Source: Neisseria sp. (GTDB lineage: Bacteria; Pseudomonadota; Gammaproteobacteria; Burkholderiales; Neisseriaceae). From it: a stretch of DNA of 64,000 bases. The notes beneath the pieces were generated by a model, which saw nothing but the letters and a program-made list of their open reading frames with translations, was not told where the DNA came from and made no database searches. The DNA is taken from positions 53,623 to 117,622 of the forward strand of contig JAUNTY010000001.1 in NCBI GenBank assembly GCA_030538415.1, in the 5' to 3' direction. The stretch's first letter is position 1; each line of letters opens with the position of its first letter. The position numbers and the translations under genes are program-made. Shown piece after piece: positions 9,455-18,617 of the stretch.

Positions 9455-9600
9455 TTTTTATTTTGAAGATTGTTGTAAATACATGAATTACTAGAAAAAT
9501 CAATGATATTTCCTCAAATAAGCGATTGTGTATTTACGACACTTTTATTGCAGGGGAGGCTAAATTATCAACCACCGAACCATGTCGGTGGTTTTTTATT
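9455..9600 (+). ncRNA. Candidate small RNA ending in an orphan terminator
   Basis: No reading frame explains a second intrinsic terminator at 9571-9597: ACCACCGA pairs with TCGGTGGT around 6 bases, then a T-rich tail. Upstream, GTTGTAAATACA (9472-9483) can pair with TGTATTTACGAC (9529-9540), allowing one G-U pair. The purine-rich linker GCAGGGGAGGC lies between the two hairpins. A weak TATAGT box lies at 9444-9449 without a convincing -35. The 5' end given is approximate. The alternative is a second, redundant terminator for read-through from ctrD. Confidence 0.3.
9571..9597 (+). terminator. Second intrinsic terminator downstream of ctrD
   Basis: An 8-bp stem (9571-9578 with 9585-9592) with a 6-base loop is followed by TTTTTATTTT. 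It lies 380 bases after ctrD and after an independent strong terminator, so it may end a separate transcript. Confidence 0.75.
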
Positions 9601-9769
9601 TTAAAACGAACAAATATATTTTAATGCGCAAGATAATATTTTTAATACATATTACATCAAAATATTTATAGGAATTGAAATTTAATGACTTTTGAGTAAA
9701 ACATCTATTAATATTGCTTTACATATAATAAGTTGTGCCATTAAAATTTATTTGTCATTGTATTTGGTT

Positions 9770-9796
9770 TTGACGCCAAATTGTGATTATTATAAT
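9770..9796 (+). promoter_or_regulatory. Candidate promoter of the adhesin operon
   Basis: TTGACG (9770-9775) and TATAAT (9791-9796) are separated by 15 bases, slightly shorter than ideal. This leaves a leader of about 150 AT-rich bases before the GTG at 9956. The rest of 9600-9955 is AT-rich with no gene, and I saw no simple-sequence tract suggesting phase variation. Confidence 0.45.
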
Positions 9797-9955
9797 ACAA
9801 GATTGTCCAAAATATAAGAGTTAATAAACTATCAATAGCTGATTAGTAATGGTGGTTATTGATAAAATATTAACAATAATATTCAAAAACATTACTGGAA
9901 AATAGCCTTTATTCATCGTTCATCGTGATAACAACTTCATTGTTGGGAGAGTGTC

Positions 9956-11095
9956 GTGAGTAAAAAGAGCCCTATTTCCGTATTATCAAAAACGTCCGGT
10001 TATCGCACCATCGCAGCCATGCTGATGGTCGGTATGTCTTCAATTGCTATGGCTGCTACTGCAGATTACGTCAGCATCAACGATGCTGGCACAACAAGAG
10101 ATAACAAAAATAGTGATGGCGCCACAGGCACTAATGCTGTTGCGATTGGTGTCAATGCTACTTCGTCCGGCTTGAATTCCCAGGCATTCGGCACCAATGC
10201 CGCGTCAAGCGGAAGCTCTTCAATCAGCGTTGGCACTAATTCTAGCGCTACGGGTGATGCTGCTTCAGCATATGGGCAGGATGCACATGCTTCAGCCAAC
10301 GGTGCTACCGCTATCGGCCGCCAGTCGGTTGCCAGTGGCAGCGGCAGCATTGCAATGGGCTCAGCAGCACAAGCTAGTGCGCAAGATGCCACGGCTCTCG
10401 GCCCTACGTCCAATGCTTCCGGCAATGCCAGTATCTCCATTGGCACGCAGTCCAGTGCCACTGAGGGCCAATCGGTTGCCATTGGCCGCGGCGCATCGGC
10501 CACGGAAGACAGCTCGGTTGCCCTAGGCTCATATTCCACCACTTCTGCTGCAGTCGGCACCACATCCGCCACCGTCAACGGCGTCACTTACAGCGGCTTT
10601 GCCGGTACCGCACCGGCATCTACCGTCAGCGTGGGCAGCAGCGGCGCCGAGCGCACCGTGACCAATGTGGCGGCGGGCCGCATCACGGCAGACAGCACCG
10701 ATGCCATTAACGGCAGCCAGCTGTATCAGGTGGCCGACCAAGTGGGCACCAACACCACCAATATTGCCAACAACACAACCGCCATCAACAACATCAACAC
10801 CCAGGTCAACAACTACGGTGACCAGATCAACAACATCAACAACCGTATCGACGATATGGACAAAGACTTGCGCGCCGGTATTGCCGGAGCCACCGCCATC
10901 GCCTTTTTGCAGCGCCCCAACGAAGCGGGCAAGAGCATGGTGTCGATGGCCGTCGGCGGTTATCGCGGCGAGCAGGCGCTGGCCGTGGGTTATGCGCGCA
11001 ATTCCGACAACAACAAATGGTCGACCAAGGCCGGTGTGGGTATTGATACGCAAAAACACGTCAACTGGGGCGGCAGCGTCGGCTACCAATGGTAA
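9956..11095 (+). CDS. Trimeric autotransporter adhesin (YadA/Hia type)
   Basis: A 379-residue surface adhesin. It has an extended signal peptide (residues 1-33, ending SSIAMA). The head of degenerate 14-residue YadA-type repeats of the SxAxGxxAxAxG kind spans about 40-200. A neck (VTNVAAGRITADSTDAINGS) is followed by a short asparagine-rich coiled-coil stalk. A C-terminal membrane anchor of about 70 residues ends GGSVGYQW, with the final aromatic residue needed for outer-membrane assembly. The start is GTG at 9956 with GGGAG upstream. The first 500 bases are visibly more AT-rich than the neck, stalk and anchor part, which suggests a mosaic gene. The two genes behind it look functionally linked. 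Confidence 0.92.
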   Translation: MSKKSPISVLSKTSGYRTIAAMLMVGMSSIAMAATADYVSINDAGTTRDNKNSDGATGTNAVAIGVNATSSGLNSQAFGTNAASSGSSSISVGTNSSATGDAASAYGQDAHASANGATAIGRQSVASGSGSIAMGSAAQASAQDATALGPTSNASGNASISIGTQSSATEGQSVAIGRGASATEDSSVALGSYSTTSAAVGTTSATVNGVTYSGFAGTAPASTVSVGSSGAERTVTNVAAGRITADSTDAINGSQLYQVADQVGTNTTNIANNTTAINNINTQVNNYGDQINNINNRIDDMDKDLRAGIAGATAIAFLQRPNEAGKSMVSMAVGGYRGEQALAVGYARNSDNNKWSTKAGVGIDTQKHVNWGGSVGYQW

Positions 11096-11106
11096 GCAAA
11101 CCGGTA

Positions 11107-11135
11107 AGGCCGTCTGAACGCCTTTCAGACGGCCT
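11107..11135 (+). terminator. Inverted uptake-sequence hairpin after the adhesin gene
   Basis: Opposed 12-bp uptake sequences (11107-11118 and 11124-11135) with a short loop lie between the adhesin and the lipoprotein gene. The U-tract is weak, so partial read-through into the next genes is plausible. Confidence 0.6.
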
Positions 11136-11161
11136 GTATCAGCAAAATAAAGGATAGCAAG

Positions 11162-11626
11162 ATGATGAAATTTTCAAAAATGATGTTACCGCTGATGGCC
11201 GCGCTGGCATTGGCTGCCTGCGGAAACCTGAGCAAAGTCAGCAAAGAGGGCACCACCGACAACCCGGTATGGCCGAATCCCGAAAAAACCACCCTGCGCC
11301 ACAATGGTTCCCAGCACGGCTCCTGGCCGAATTGGGATAACGTGCGCATGATTGAAGCGGGCATGAACAAAGACCAGATTTACGAACTGATTGGCCGCCC
11401 GCATTTCAACGAAGGCCTCTACGGCGTGCGCGAGTGGGATTACCTCTTCAACTACCGTGAAAACGGCGAACACAAAACCTGCCAATACAAAATCCTGTTT
11501 GACAGCAAATGGAATGCACAATCCTTCTACTGGCTGCCCGAAGGCTGCGCTCCGCAACCCCAAGAGCCTGTGCGCGAAGTGATTGTGCGCGAAGTGACCA
11601 CTTCTCCGAAAGCCATCCGCCAGTGA
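11162..11626 (+). CDS. SmpA/OmlA (BamE-like) domain lipoprotein
   Basis: A 154-residue protein with a lipoprotein signal ending LAAC (Cys20). One SmpA/OmlA-type domain follows (VRMIEAGMNKDQIYELIGRPHFNEGLYGVREWDYLF), so it probably sits on the inner face of the outer membrane. It is not BamE itself: the neighbourhood and the charged C-terminal tail differ. SmpA/OmlA-domain partners are known next to trimeric autotransporters, for example TpgA of Acinetobacter, which also carries an OmpA domain that is missing here. The ribosome site AAAGGA precedes two consecutive ATG codons. The stop codon overlaps the start of the next gene (TGATG). Confidence 0.8.
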   Translation: MMKFSKMMLPLMAALALAACGNLSKVSKEGTTDNPVWPNPEKTTLRHNGSQHGSWPNWDNVRMIEAGMNKDQIYELIGRPHFNEGLYGVREWDYLFNYRENGEHKTCQYKILFDSKWNAQSFYWLPEGCAPQPQEPVREVIVREVTTSPKAIRQ

Positions 11627-12045
11627 TGCCGGTTCGCCAAACCGCATGGATAGCATTAGCCAGCCTGAGCCTTTGCGCTCAGGTTTTTGGTATGGACGAC
11701 GTGCGCAAGCGCAAAGTGGTGGTCGACACCCGCAAAGCCGAGCTGTGTATGGAAAGCCGCTGTTATCCCGTGCTGGTCGGTCGGGATACGCCCAAGGGCA
11801 CATTTAACCTGAATATCGTCAAAACCCATCGGCGCGGCTATGGCGGTGACGTGATGGTGTTTAAGGAAGATCCGAAATACCTCTACGCCATCCACCGCGT
11901 GTGGACGCTCAAGCCCGAAGAGCGGCGTATGGAGCGCATTGCCTCGCCCGACGCGGCCGACCGCTATATCACCAACGGCTGCATCAACGTCACCAACGAG
12001 GTTTACGACAAGCTCAAAACCTATTTCGTGGTGGAAATCCGCTAA
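11626..12045 (+). CDS. Small L,D-transpeptidase-like (YkuD-fold) exported protein
   Basis: A 139-residue protein. The signal peptide is MPVRQTAWIALASLSL followed by CAQVFG. The YkuD core is visible: VLVGRDTPKGTFNL, a histidine in LYAIHRVW, and the catalytic motif ITNGCINV in place of the usual S/TxGCI/VxN. This family forms or edits peptidoglycan cross-links or attaches proteins to the wall. The ATG at 11626 overlaps the lipoprotein stop by one base, so the two are translationally coupled. A longer upstream start exists but would overlap the lipoprotein gene by over 100 bases. Active-site residues look intact, but enzymatic activity is inferred. Confidence 0.78.
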   Translation: MPVRQTAWIALASLSLCAQVFGMDDVRKRKVVVDTRKAELCMESRCYPVLVGRDTPKGTFNLNIVKTHRRGYGGDVMVFKEDPKYLYAIHRVWTLKPEERRMERIASPDAADRYITNGCINVTNEVYDKLKTYFVVEIR

Positions 12046-12198
12046 ACCGATACACAAACGGCGCTGCAGGCGTCGTTTCCGCTTTTCAGACGGCCTGCAG
12101 GAATGCGCTAAAAGAGCGTCAAACTTTTCAGACGGCCTCTTGACATATCCTTTATAATCACAGCTATTCCATTATTTTTTCAGACGGCCTCTTTAAGA

Positions 12199-12352
12199 TA
12201 TAGTCGAAGTTGTAGCTTCTGATACAAGGCGGCGAGCCGAAGACAGTACAGATAGTACGGGGCGGCGGACTTGTTGCTTCAGCAGCTTAGTCAAGCCCCC
12301 TCTTTGAGCCGGGCGAGCCAACGCCGTAGCAGAAACTACAACTTCGACTATA
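12199..12352. repeat. Correia repeat element, full-length (154 bp)
   Basis: Starts TATAGTCGAAGTTG and ends with the inverted complement CAACTTCGACTATA. It contains the GCCGAAGACAGTACAGATAG core and the extra internal segment (about 12260-12308, TTGTTGCTTCAGCAGCTTAG region) that marks the full-length class. In meningococci that segment carries an IHF site. It lies between the L,D-transpeptidase-like gene and obg. It is the only full-length copy in the window. Confidence 0.92.
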
Positions 12353-12366
12353 GAAAGGCCGTCTGA

Positions 12367-13530
<1,164 letters not shown>

Positions 13531-13547
13531 GGCCGTCTGAAAGCCGC

Positions 13548-13572
13548 GTAGCGTGGGCTCCGCCCACGATTT
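13548..13572. repeat. Short palindromic repeat of the GTAGCGTGGGC family
   Basis: GTAGCGTGGGCTCCGCCCAC followed by GATTT. The same small palindrome recurs six more times in this window, mostly between 35 and 44 kb. Confidence 0.6.
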
Positions 13573-13620
13573 GGCTGAACCAAACCATCGTAAAACACCA
13601 CCCTTGAAAGGCCGTCTGAA

Positions 13621-13992
13621 ATGAATAAAACCTTGGCATCTTTGCTCGCCGCCACTGCTCTTACGGCCTGCGCCGCCCCCGAATCCCCCATCCTCGGCGG
13701 CGACCGCGACGCCCACGGCTGCATCGGCTCGGCAGGCTACAGCTGGTCGGCGTTGAAACAAGAATGCGTGCAGCCTTGGGAGGTTGCCGATTTGAAACTG
13801 GATGACCCCGCCAACGACACCTTGGCCGTGTATGTGATTCTGTCTGCAGACAAAGCCCAAGCCGAAATCTTCGCCGTCGACGTGCCGGACAACACCCTCC
13901 TCGAAGCCGTCAAAGGCGGCTATGCCTCGAAAGACGGCAACATCCGTCTGCTGAATAGCGCAAGCGGCTGGCAGTTGCACAGAATGCCTTGA
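13621..13992 (+). CDS. Small lipoprotein of unknown function
   Basis: A 123-residue predicted lipoprotein. The signal is MNKTLASLLAATALTAC, lipidated at Cys17. The mature part begins with DAHGCIGSAGYSWSALKQEC, a compact two-cysteine motif (GC...SAGYxW...EC) that I recall from uncharacterised small lipoproteins of several Gram-negative phyla. A beta-rich C-terminal half (LAVYVILSADKAQAEIFAVD) follows. No catalytic motif is visible. It stands between obg and a TonB-like gene with uptake-sequence terminators on both sides and looks like a single-gene unit. Confidence 0.75.
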   Translation: MNKTLASLLAATALTACAAPESPILGGDRDAHGCIGSAGYSWSALKQECVQPWEVADLKLDDPANDTLAVYVILSADKAQAEIFAVDVPDNTLLEAVKGGYASKDGNIRLLNSASGWQLHRMP

Positions 13993-14001
13993 GCGATAAA
14001 C

Positions 14002-14029
14002 AGGCCGTCTGAATGGTTTCAGACGGCCT
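14002..14029 (+). terminator. Inverted uptake-sequence terminator
   Basis: Opposed 12-bp uptake sequences (14002-14013 and 14018-14029) with a 4-base loop lie 10 bases after the lipoprotein stop. Confidence 0.7.
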
Positions 14030-14056
14030 CTCGGAAGTCATACAGGTCGTTATAGA

Positions 14057-14737
14057 ATGAAGCCATACATTACCGCCTTTATACTGTCCAGCGGCTTTTT
14101 GCCGGGGAGTACTGCGTTTGCGCAAGATATTGAAACGCTGAGCCAACGTCGGGTTATTGAGGAGCGGGTTGAAATCATGCCCGCGCCCAAAGCCGCCGAC
14201 GGCCGTGAAATCACCGGCATGGCCAGCGCGTTTCTGGCCGTGAATGCCGCAGGGCAGGTGACGGACGTGTTGTGGGAGAAAGCCGGTATTCAGGAATTGG
14301 ATCAATTGGCGCGGGCGCAAAAACTGCCAAGCAAATTGAAACCGGTTCAGCGATGTGATGCCGCCACCAAAATCTGTGAAAAGTTGCCGAGTTACCAAAA
14401 AATCAGTTTTGTTTTTCCGGCAGATCAAATCAGCAAGCTGCCCCGGCCCAAGCTAGCCATCCGGCCGGTTTATCCGCCACTTGCTTTGGAAAACGGCGAA
14501 TCAGGCCGTGTGGAGCTGGCTATGGTTATTGATGCAGCCGGTGTGGTGCGTGTTGCCACGGTGAGCCAAAGCAGCGGTTCCCGTCGTTTGGATAACAGCG
14601 CACGCCAAGCAGCCAAAGCGGCTCGTTTTTATCCTGCCGAATACCAAGGCAAGCCGGTGTTGGCGATGGCATCGCAGACCCTGACATTCAAATTGGAAGA
14701 CAAGCCGCAAGCCACACCCGGACGCAACAGCCCGTAG
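14057..14737 (+). CDS. TonB C-terminal-domain-like exported protein
   Basis: A 226-residue protein with an N-terminal signal peptide ending STAFA. Residues about 140-215 (RPVYPPLALENGESGRVELA, then VSQSSGSRRLDNSARQAAKA with RFYP) match the TonB C-terminal fold. The N-terminal half (MASAFLAVNAAGQVTDVLWE) looks like a second, degenerate copy. There is no proline-rich periplasmic spacer and no obvious membrane anchor apart from the signal, so it is not the classical energy transducer paired with ExbBD. The function is unknown. Confidence 0.7.
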   Translation: MKPYITAFILSSGFLPGSTAFAQDIETLSQRRVIEERVEIMPAPKAADGREITGMASAFLAVNAAGQVTDVLWEKAGIQELDQLARAQKLPSKLKPVQRCDAATKICEKLPSYQKISFVFPADQISKLPRPKLAIRPVYPPLALENGESGRVELAMVIDAAGVVRVATVSQSSGSRRLDNSARQAAKAARFYPAEYQGKPVLAMASQTLTFKLEDKPQATPGRNSP

Positions 14738-14767
14738 TGATGGTTCATGCGTCTGTTACGGCAATAA

Positions 14768-15002
14768 TTAACGTGGGTTCGGGCTAAGCATTTAGGATAT
14801 TCTTATTGTTTTCAGAAATGTATGCGCTCTACAGACAGAAAATCGCTAGATTTTCGTCATTAGCTTCGCAAGTCCGCTGCGCGGGGGTAGCGCAGCGGAC
14901 TTGCGAAGCTAATGACGAATCCTTACGGATTCTGTCTGCATCAAGGAACCATATTTCTGAAAATAAAAAATGTTTCAGTTGCTTATCCAGATCGCACGTT
15001 AA
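14768..15002. mobile_element. MITE-like element carrying a long perfect hairpin
   Basis: The ends are inverted: left TTAACGTGGGTTCGGGCTAAG, right complement of CTTATCCAGATCGCACGTTAA. A shorter relative lies at about 43090-43194. This copy has about 130 extra central bases, including a perfect 28-bp stem (14855-14882 with 14890-14917) around a 7-base loop. It contains no gene. It occupies most of the gap before cysS. Confidence 0.65.
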
Positions 15003-15112
15003 TTAAATGACATTCGCGGCATCATGCAGTTGCACAGGATGCCGTTTTCCCAATAATATTCTGCCGGTCTGACGGTTTCAGACGGCCTCTTTTGATTTTT
15101 GATGAAAACACC

Positions 15113-16531
15113 ATGACCCAAACCGTTTACAACACCCTCACCCGCCAAAAAGAAACCTTCGTCCCGCTCAATCCCGCCAACGTGCGCATGTATGTTTGCG
15201 GCATGACGGTGTATGACTACTGCCACCTCGGCCATGCCCGCGTGATGGTGGTGTTCGACATGATTGCCCGCTGGTTGCGCGCGCAGGGTTACCCGCTCAC
15301 TTATGTGCGCAACATCACCGACATCGACGACAAAATCATCGCCCGCGCCGCCGAAAACGGCGAAACCATCGGCGAACTCACCGCGCGTTTTATTCAGGCG
15401 ATGCACGAAGATGCCGATGCGCTCGGCGTGATTCGTCCCGATGTCGAGCCGAAGGCGACCGAACACGTGGCGCAGATGATTGCCATGATCGAGCGGCTGA
15501 TTGCCAACGGCAAGGCTTATCCTGCCGACAACGGCGACGTGTATTACGCCGTGCGCGAGTTTCCTGCTTACGGGCAGTTGTCGGGCAAATCGCTGGACGA
15601 TTTGCGAGCGGGCGAGCGGGTGGATGTGGATTCGTTCAAACGCGACCCGCTCGATTTCGTGCTGTGGAAAGCGGCGAAACCCAACGAAGCCGATTTTTGG
15701 GCGAGTCCGTGGGGCAACGGTCGCCCGGGTTGGCACATCGAATGTTCGGCGATGGGCGAAGAATTGTTCGGCGACACCTTCGACATCCACGGCGGCGGCG
15801 CGGATTTGCAGTTTCCGCACCATGAAAACGAAATCGCCCAAAGCTGCGGCGCACACGGCGGCTGCGTCGAGCATCACGGTCACGGCAAAACGATTGAAAG
15901 CCATGTGAAATACTGGCTGCACAACGGCTTTATCCGCGTTGATAACGAAAAAATGTCCAAATCGCTGGGCAATTTCTTCACCATCCGCGAAGTGTTGCAG
16001 AAATACGATGCAGAAGTGGTGCGCTTCTTTATCCTGCGCGCGCACTACCGCAGCCCGCTGAATTATTCCGACGCCCATCTGGACGATGCCAAAGGCGCGC
16101 TTACCCGCCTCTACACCGCGCTGAAAAACACCGCCCCCGCCGAGTTTGCCGTCAGCGAACAGACCAACGATTACACCCGCCGCTTCTTCGCCGCCATGAA
16201 CGACGATTTCGGCACGGTGGAGGCGGTGGCGGTGTTGTTTGAGCTGGCAGGCGAAGTGAACAAAACCAACAGCGCCGAATTGGCCGGCTGCCTGAAAGCG
16301 CTGGCGGGCATCATCGGCCTCTTGCAACGCGACCCGACCGAGTTTTTACAAGGCGGCAACACCGTTTCAGACGGCCTCTCTAATGCCGAAATCGACGCCT
16401 TAATCGAACAGCGCAAACAGGCGCGTGCCGATAAAAACTGGGCGGAATCCGACCGCATTCGCGACCTGCTCACCGCCGAGAAGATTATTCTCGAAGACGG
16501 CGCGGGCGGCACCACTTGGCGGCGCGGTTAA
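15113..16531 (+). CDS. cysS: Cysteinyl-tRNA synthetase
   Basis: A 472-residue class I aminoacyl-tRNA synthetase that charges tRNA-Cys. The zinc/cysteine site ([18 protein letters not shown]) contains the HLGH signature near residues 37-40. [18 protein letters not shown] supplies further zinc ligands, and KMSKSLGN is the KMSKS loop. The frame extends upstream, but the ATG at 15113 gives the standard N-terminus. An uptake sequence lies inside the coding region near 16366, where it encodes part of the poorly conserved C-terminal region. Confidence 0.97.
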   Translation: MTQTVYNTLTRQKETFVPLNPANVRMYVCGMTVYDYCHLGHARVMVVFDMIARWLRAQGYPLTYVRNITDIDDKIIARAAENGETIGELTARFIQAMHEDADALGVIRPDVEPKATEHVAQMIAMIERLIANGKAYPADNGDVYYAVREFPAYGQLSGKSLDDLRAGERVDVDSFKRDPLDFVLWKAAKPNEADFWASPWGNGRPGWHIECSAMGEELFGDTFDIHGGGADLQFPHHENEIAQSCGAHGGCVEHHGHGKTIESHVKYWLHNGFIRVDNEKMSKSLGNFFTIREVLQKYDAEVVRFFILRAHYRSPLNYSDAHLDDAKGALTRLYTALKNTAPAEFAVSEQTNDYTRRFFAAMNDDFGTVEAVAVLFELAGEVNKTNSAELAGCLKALAGIIGLLQRDPTEFLQGGNTVSDGLSNAEIDALIEQRKQARADKNWAESDRIRDLLTAEKIILEDGAGGTTWRRG

Positions 16532-16650
16532 ATTTGAGCGGTGTGCTGTGAGATAAGGAGAGATTGAAGGGGCTTCCAGCCTTACGGAGGGTATGGGGTC
16601 GGCTCAAGATGCCGTTAGAAATGCCCCTTATTCGGAGCCTTGGATATATA

Positions 16651-16668
16651 AGGCCGAGGTCTCAGGCC
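16651..16668. mobile_element. Eight-base relic of a GAGACC-ended MITE flanked by a 5-bp duplication
   Basis: AGGCC-GAGGTCTC-AGGCC. The 8-base centre equals the two tips of the MITE at 30569-30763 joined together, and both loci have the same AGGCC duplication and the same uptake sequence on the right. The interpretation as an internally collapsed copy is inference. Confidence 0.45.
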
Positions 16669-16695
16669 GTCTGAAACAAATGTTTCAGACGGCCT
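16664..16695 (+). terminator. Inverted uptake-sequence terminator after cysS
   Basis: AGGCCGTCTGAAAC (from 16664) pairs with its complement ending at 16695 around a 4-base loop. It lies 130 bases after the cysS stop. The segment 16532-16650 shows no gene. Confidence 0.65.
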
Positions 16696-16698
16696 TTA

Positions 16699-16804
16699 TA
16701 TAGTCGTTTCAATTTAGATTGAGACAAGGCAGCAAGCCGCAGACAGTACAGATAGTACGACAAGGCGCAGCAACGCCGTATCAAACTAAATTGAAACGAC
16801 TATA
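16699..16804. repeat. Correia repeat element, short form (106 bp)
   Basis: Ends TATAGTCGTTTCAATTTAG and its inverted complement. The GCCGCAGACAGTACAGATAG core is present and the internal segment of the full-length class is missing. It has the same end type as the copy at 22111. Confidence 0.92.
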
Positions 16805-16854
16805 GTAAATTAATTGAATATCGATTCAAGCATTATCATGCGGTATCGTTGCGC

Positions 16855-18549
16855 TCAGCTGCTCACTTCCCAATAATCAATATAAAGCTGCAATTCGATG
16901 TGGTTGCGCCATTCGTTGGCGACGGGGCGGTACACGGTGCGGATGCGCTCGGGGATGTTTTCGGTGCAGCGCCAAAACATGGCTTCGAATTCGTAGCCGT
17001 CTTTTTGCAGCCAGGCTTTTTTGTGGTTGGTGCCCATCGGCTGCTGGCGCACGACGGCGAATTCGTCGGTGAAGCTCGGCGGCGCGAAGCCCTGCCCCCA
17101 CACTTGGTGCGCCAGCTTCTGCGCTTGATTGAGGGTGATGTCGGCGGCGGGCAGGCTGCCGTCGGTGACGTAGGTTTGCGACAAATCGTCTTCGTGCAGC
17201 AGCGTTTGCACCACCGCTTCAAAGGCCGTCTGAAAGCGGACGACGTCGGCTTCGCGTATGCTCAAGCCCGCCGCCATCGCGTGGCCGCCGAATTTTAAAA
17301 TCAAATCGGGATGCTGTTTGCTGACCACATCCAGCGCATCGCGCAGATGCAGGCCGGGGATGGAACGCCCCGAGCCGCGCACTTCGCCGTGGTCGGCCGG
17401 GGCAAACACGATGGTCGGGCGGTAGAAGCGGTCTTTCAGACGGCTGGCGACAATGCCGACCACGCCTTGATGGAAATCGTCGCGGTAGGCCACCAGCGTG
17501 GTTTGCTGCGGCGGCAAAACTTCGGGAAAAGCGGCCAGTGCGTCTTGCAGCATCGATTGCTCGATTTCGCGCCGCTCGATGTTCAAATCGTTCAACTGCG
17601 CCGCCAATGCCCGCGCCGCCTCGTCGTTGTCGGCCAGCAGGCAGGCGATGCCGAGCGACATATCGTCCAAACGCCCCGCCGCATTGATGCGCGGCCCCAG
17701 CGCAAAGCCCATGTCGAACGGCTGCGCTTTTTTCCAATCGCGTTTGGCAACTTCAAACAGCGCGCGGATGCCGGGGCGCATTTTGCCCGCACGCATCCGC
17801 TTCAAACCTTGCGACACCAGAATGCGGTTGTTGTGGTCGAGCGAGACCACGTCGGCGACCGTGCCCAAAGCCACCAAATCCAGCAATTCGCCGAGATTCG
17901 GTTCGATGCCGTCTGAAAACGCGCCGCGCCGCCGCAATTCGACCCGCAACGCCATCAATACATAAAAAATCACCCCCACGCCCGCCAAACTCTTGCTGGC
18001 AAAGCCGCAACCGCGCTGGTTCGGATTCACGATAATACAGTCGGGCGCGGTTTCGGCGGGCAGGTGGTGGTCGGTCACAATCACCTCCAAACCCAAAGCC
18101 TGCGCACGGGCAACACCGGCGAGGCTGGCGATGCCGTTATCGACCGTCATCAACACATCCGCGCCTTGTGCCGCCGCCAATTCCGCGATTTCAGGGGTGA
18201 GGCCGTAGCCGTGTTCGAAGCGGTTGGGCACCAAAAAATCCACTGTCGCGCCCATGCCCTGCAAGCCTTTGATGCCGACCGCGCAAGCCGTCGCGCCGTC
18301 GGCATCGTAGTCGGCGACAATCAGGATTTTTTCGCGTTTTTCGATGGCATCGGCCAAACGCGCCGCCGCCGCTTCGCATTGCGCCAGGCTCTGATACGGC
18401 AGCAGGCCGCTGAGCCTGTCTTCCAGCTCTGCGGGCGTGGCCACGGCACGGGCGGCGCAAAGCCGCGCCAGCAGCGGGTCGGCACCGGCGGCAATCAAAT
18501 TCCGGCAAACATCGGTATCAATGGGGCGGGTCTGGATTTTAATAGACAT
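16855..18549 (-). CDS. recJ: Single-stranded-DNA-specific exonuclease RecJ
   Basis: A 564-residue 5'-3' exonuclease acting in recombination and mismatch repair. The DHH phosphoesterase motifs are visible: ILIVADYDADGATACAVG, LMTVDNGI and VIVTDHHLPA, followed by NPNQRGCGFASKSLAGVGV. The DHHA1 domain contains VRGSGRSIPGLHL and KFGGHAMAAGLSI. Length is normal for the family. The RpfE/ApgM-like gene lies directly upstream, an arrangement seen in other beta- and gammaproteobacteria. Confidence 0.97.
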   Translation of the reverse strand: MSIKIQTRPIDTDVCRNLIAAGADPLLARLCAARAVATPAELEDRLSGLLPYQSLAQCEAAAARLADAIEKREKILIVADYDADGATACAVGIKGLQGMGATVDFLVPNRFEHGYGLTPEIAELAAAQGADVLMTVDNGIASLAGVARAQALGLEVIVTDHHLPAETAPDCIIVNPNQRGCGFASKSLAGVGVIFYVLMALRVELRRRGAFSDGIEPNLGELLDLVALGTVADVVSLDHNNRILVSQGLKRMRAGKMRPGIRALFEVAKRDWKKAQPFDMGFALGPRINAAGRLDDMSLGIACLLADNDEAARALAAQLNDLNIERREIEQSMLQDALAAFPEVLPPQQTTLVAYRDDFHQGVVGIVASRLKDRFYRPTIVFAPADHGEVRGSGRSIPGLHLRDALDVVSKQHPDLILKFGGHAMAAGLSIREADVVRFQTAFEAVVQTLLHEDDLSQTYVTDGSLPAADITLNQAQKLAHQVWGQGFAPPSFTDEFAVVRQQPMGTNHKKAWLQKDGYEFEAMFWRCTENIPERIRTVYRPVANEWRNHIELQLYIDYWEVSS

Positions 18550-18617
18550 AAATCGGCAAATCTTGTGAATGGAAGCAAATATGAAGGCAGGGCAGGCATT
18601 ATTGTAACGTCAAAACG

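Noticed and set aside
14806..15006. Open frame of 66 codons upstream of cysS
   Set aside because: It lies entirely inside the MITE and reads through its 28-bp hairpin, so it is repeat sequence, not a gene.
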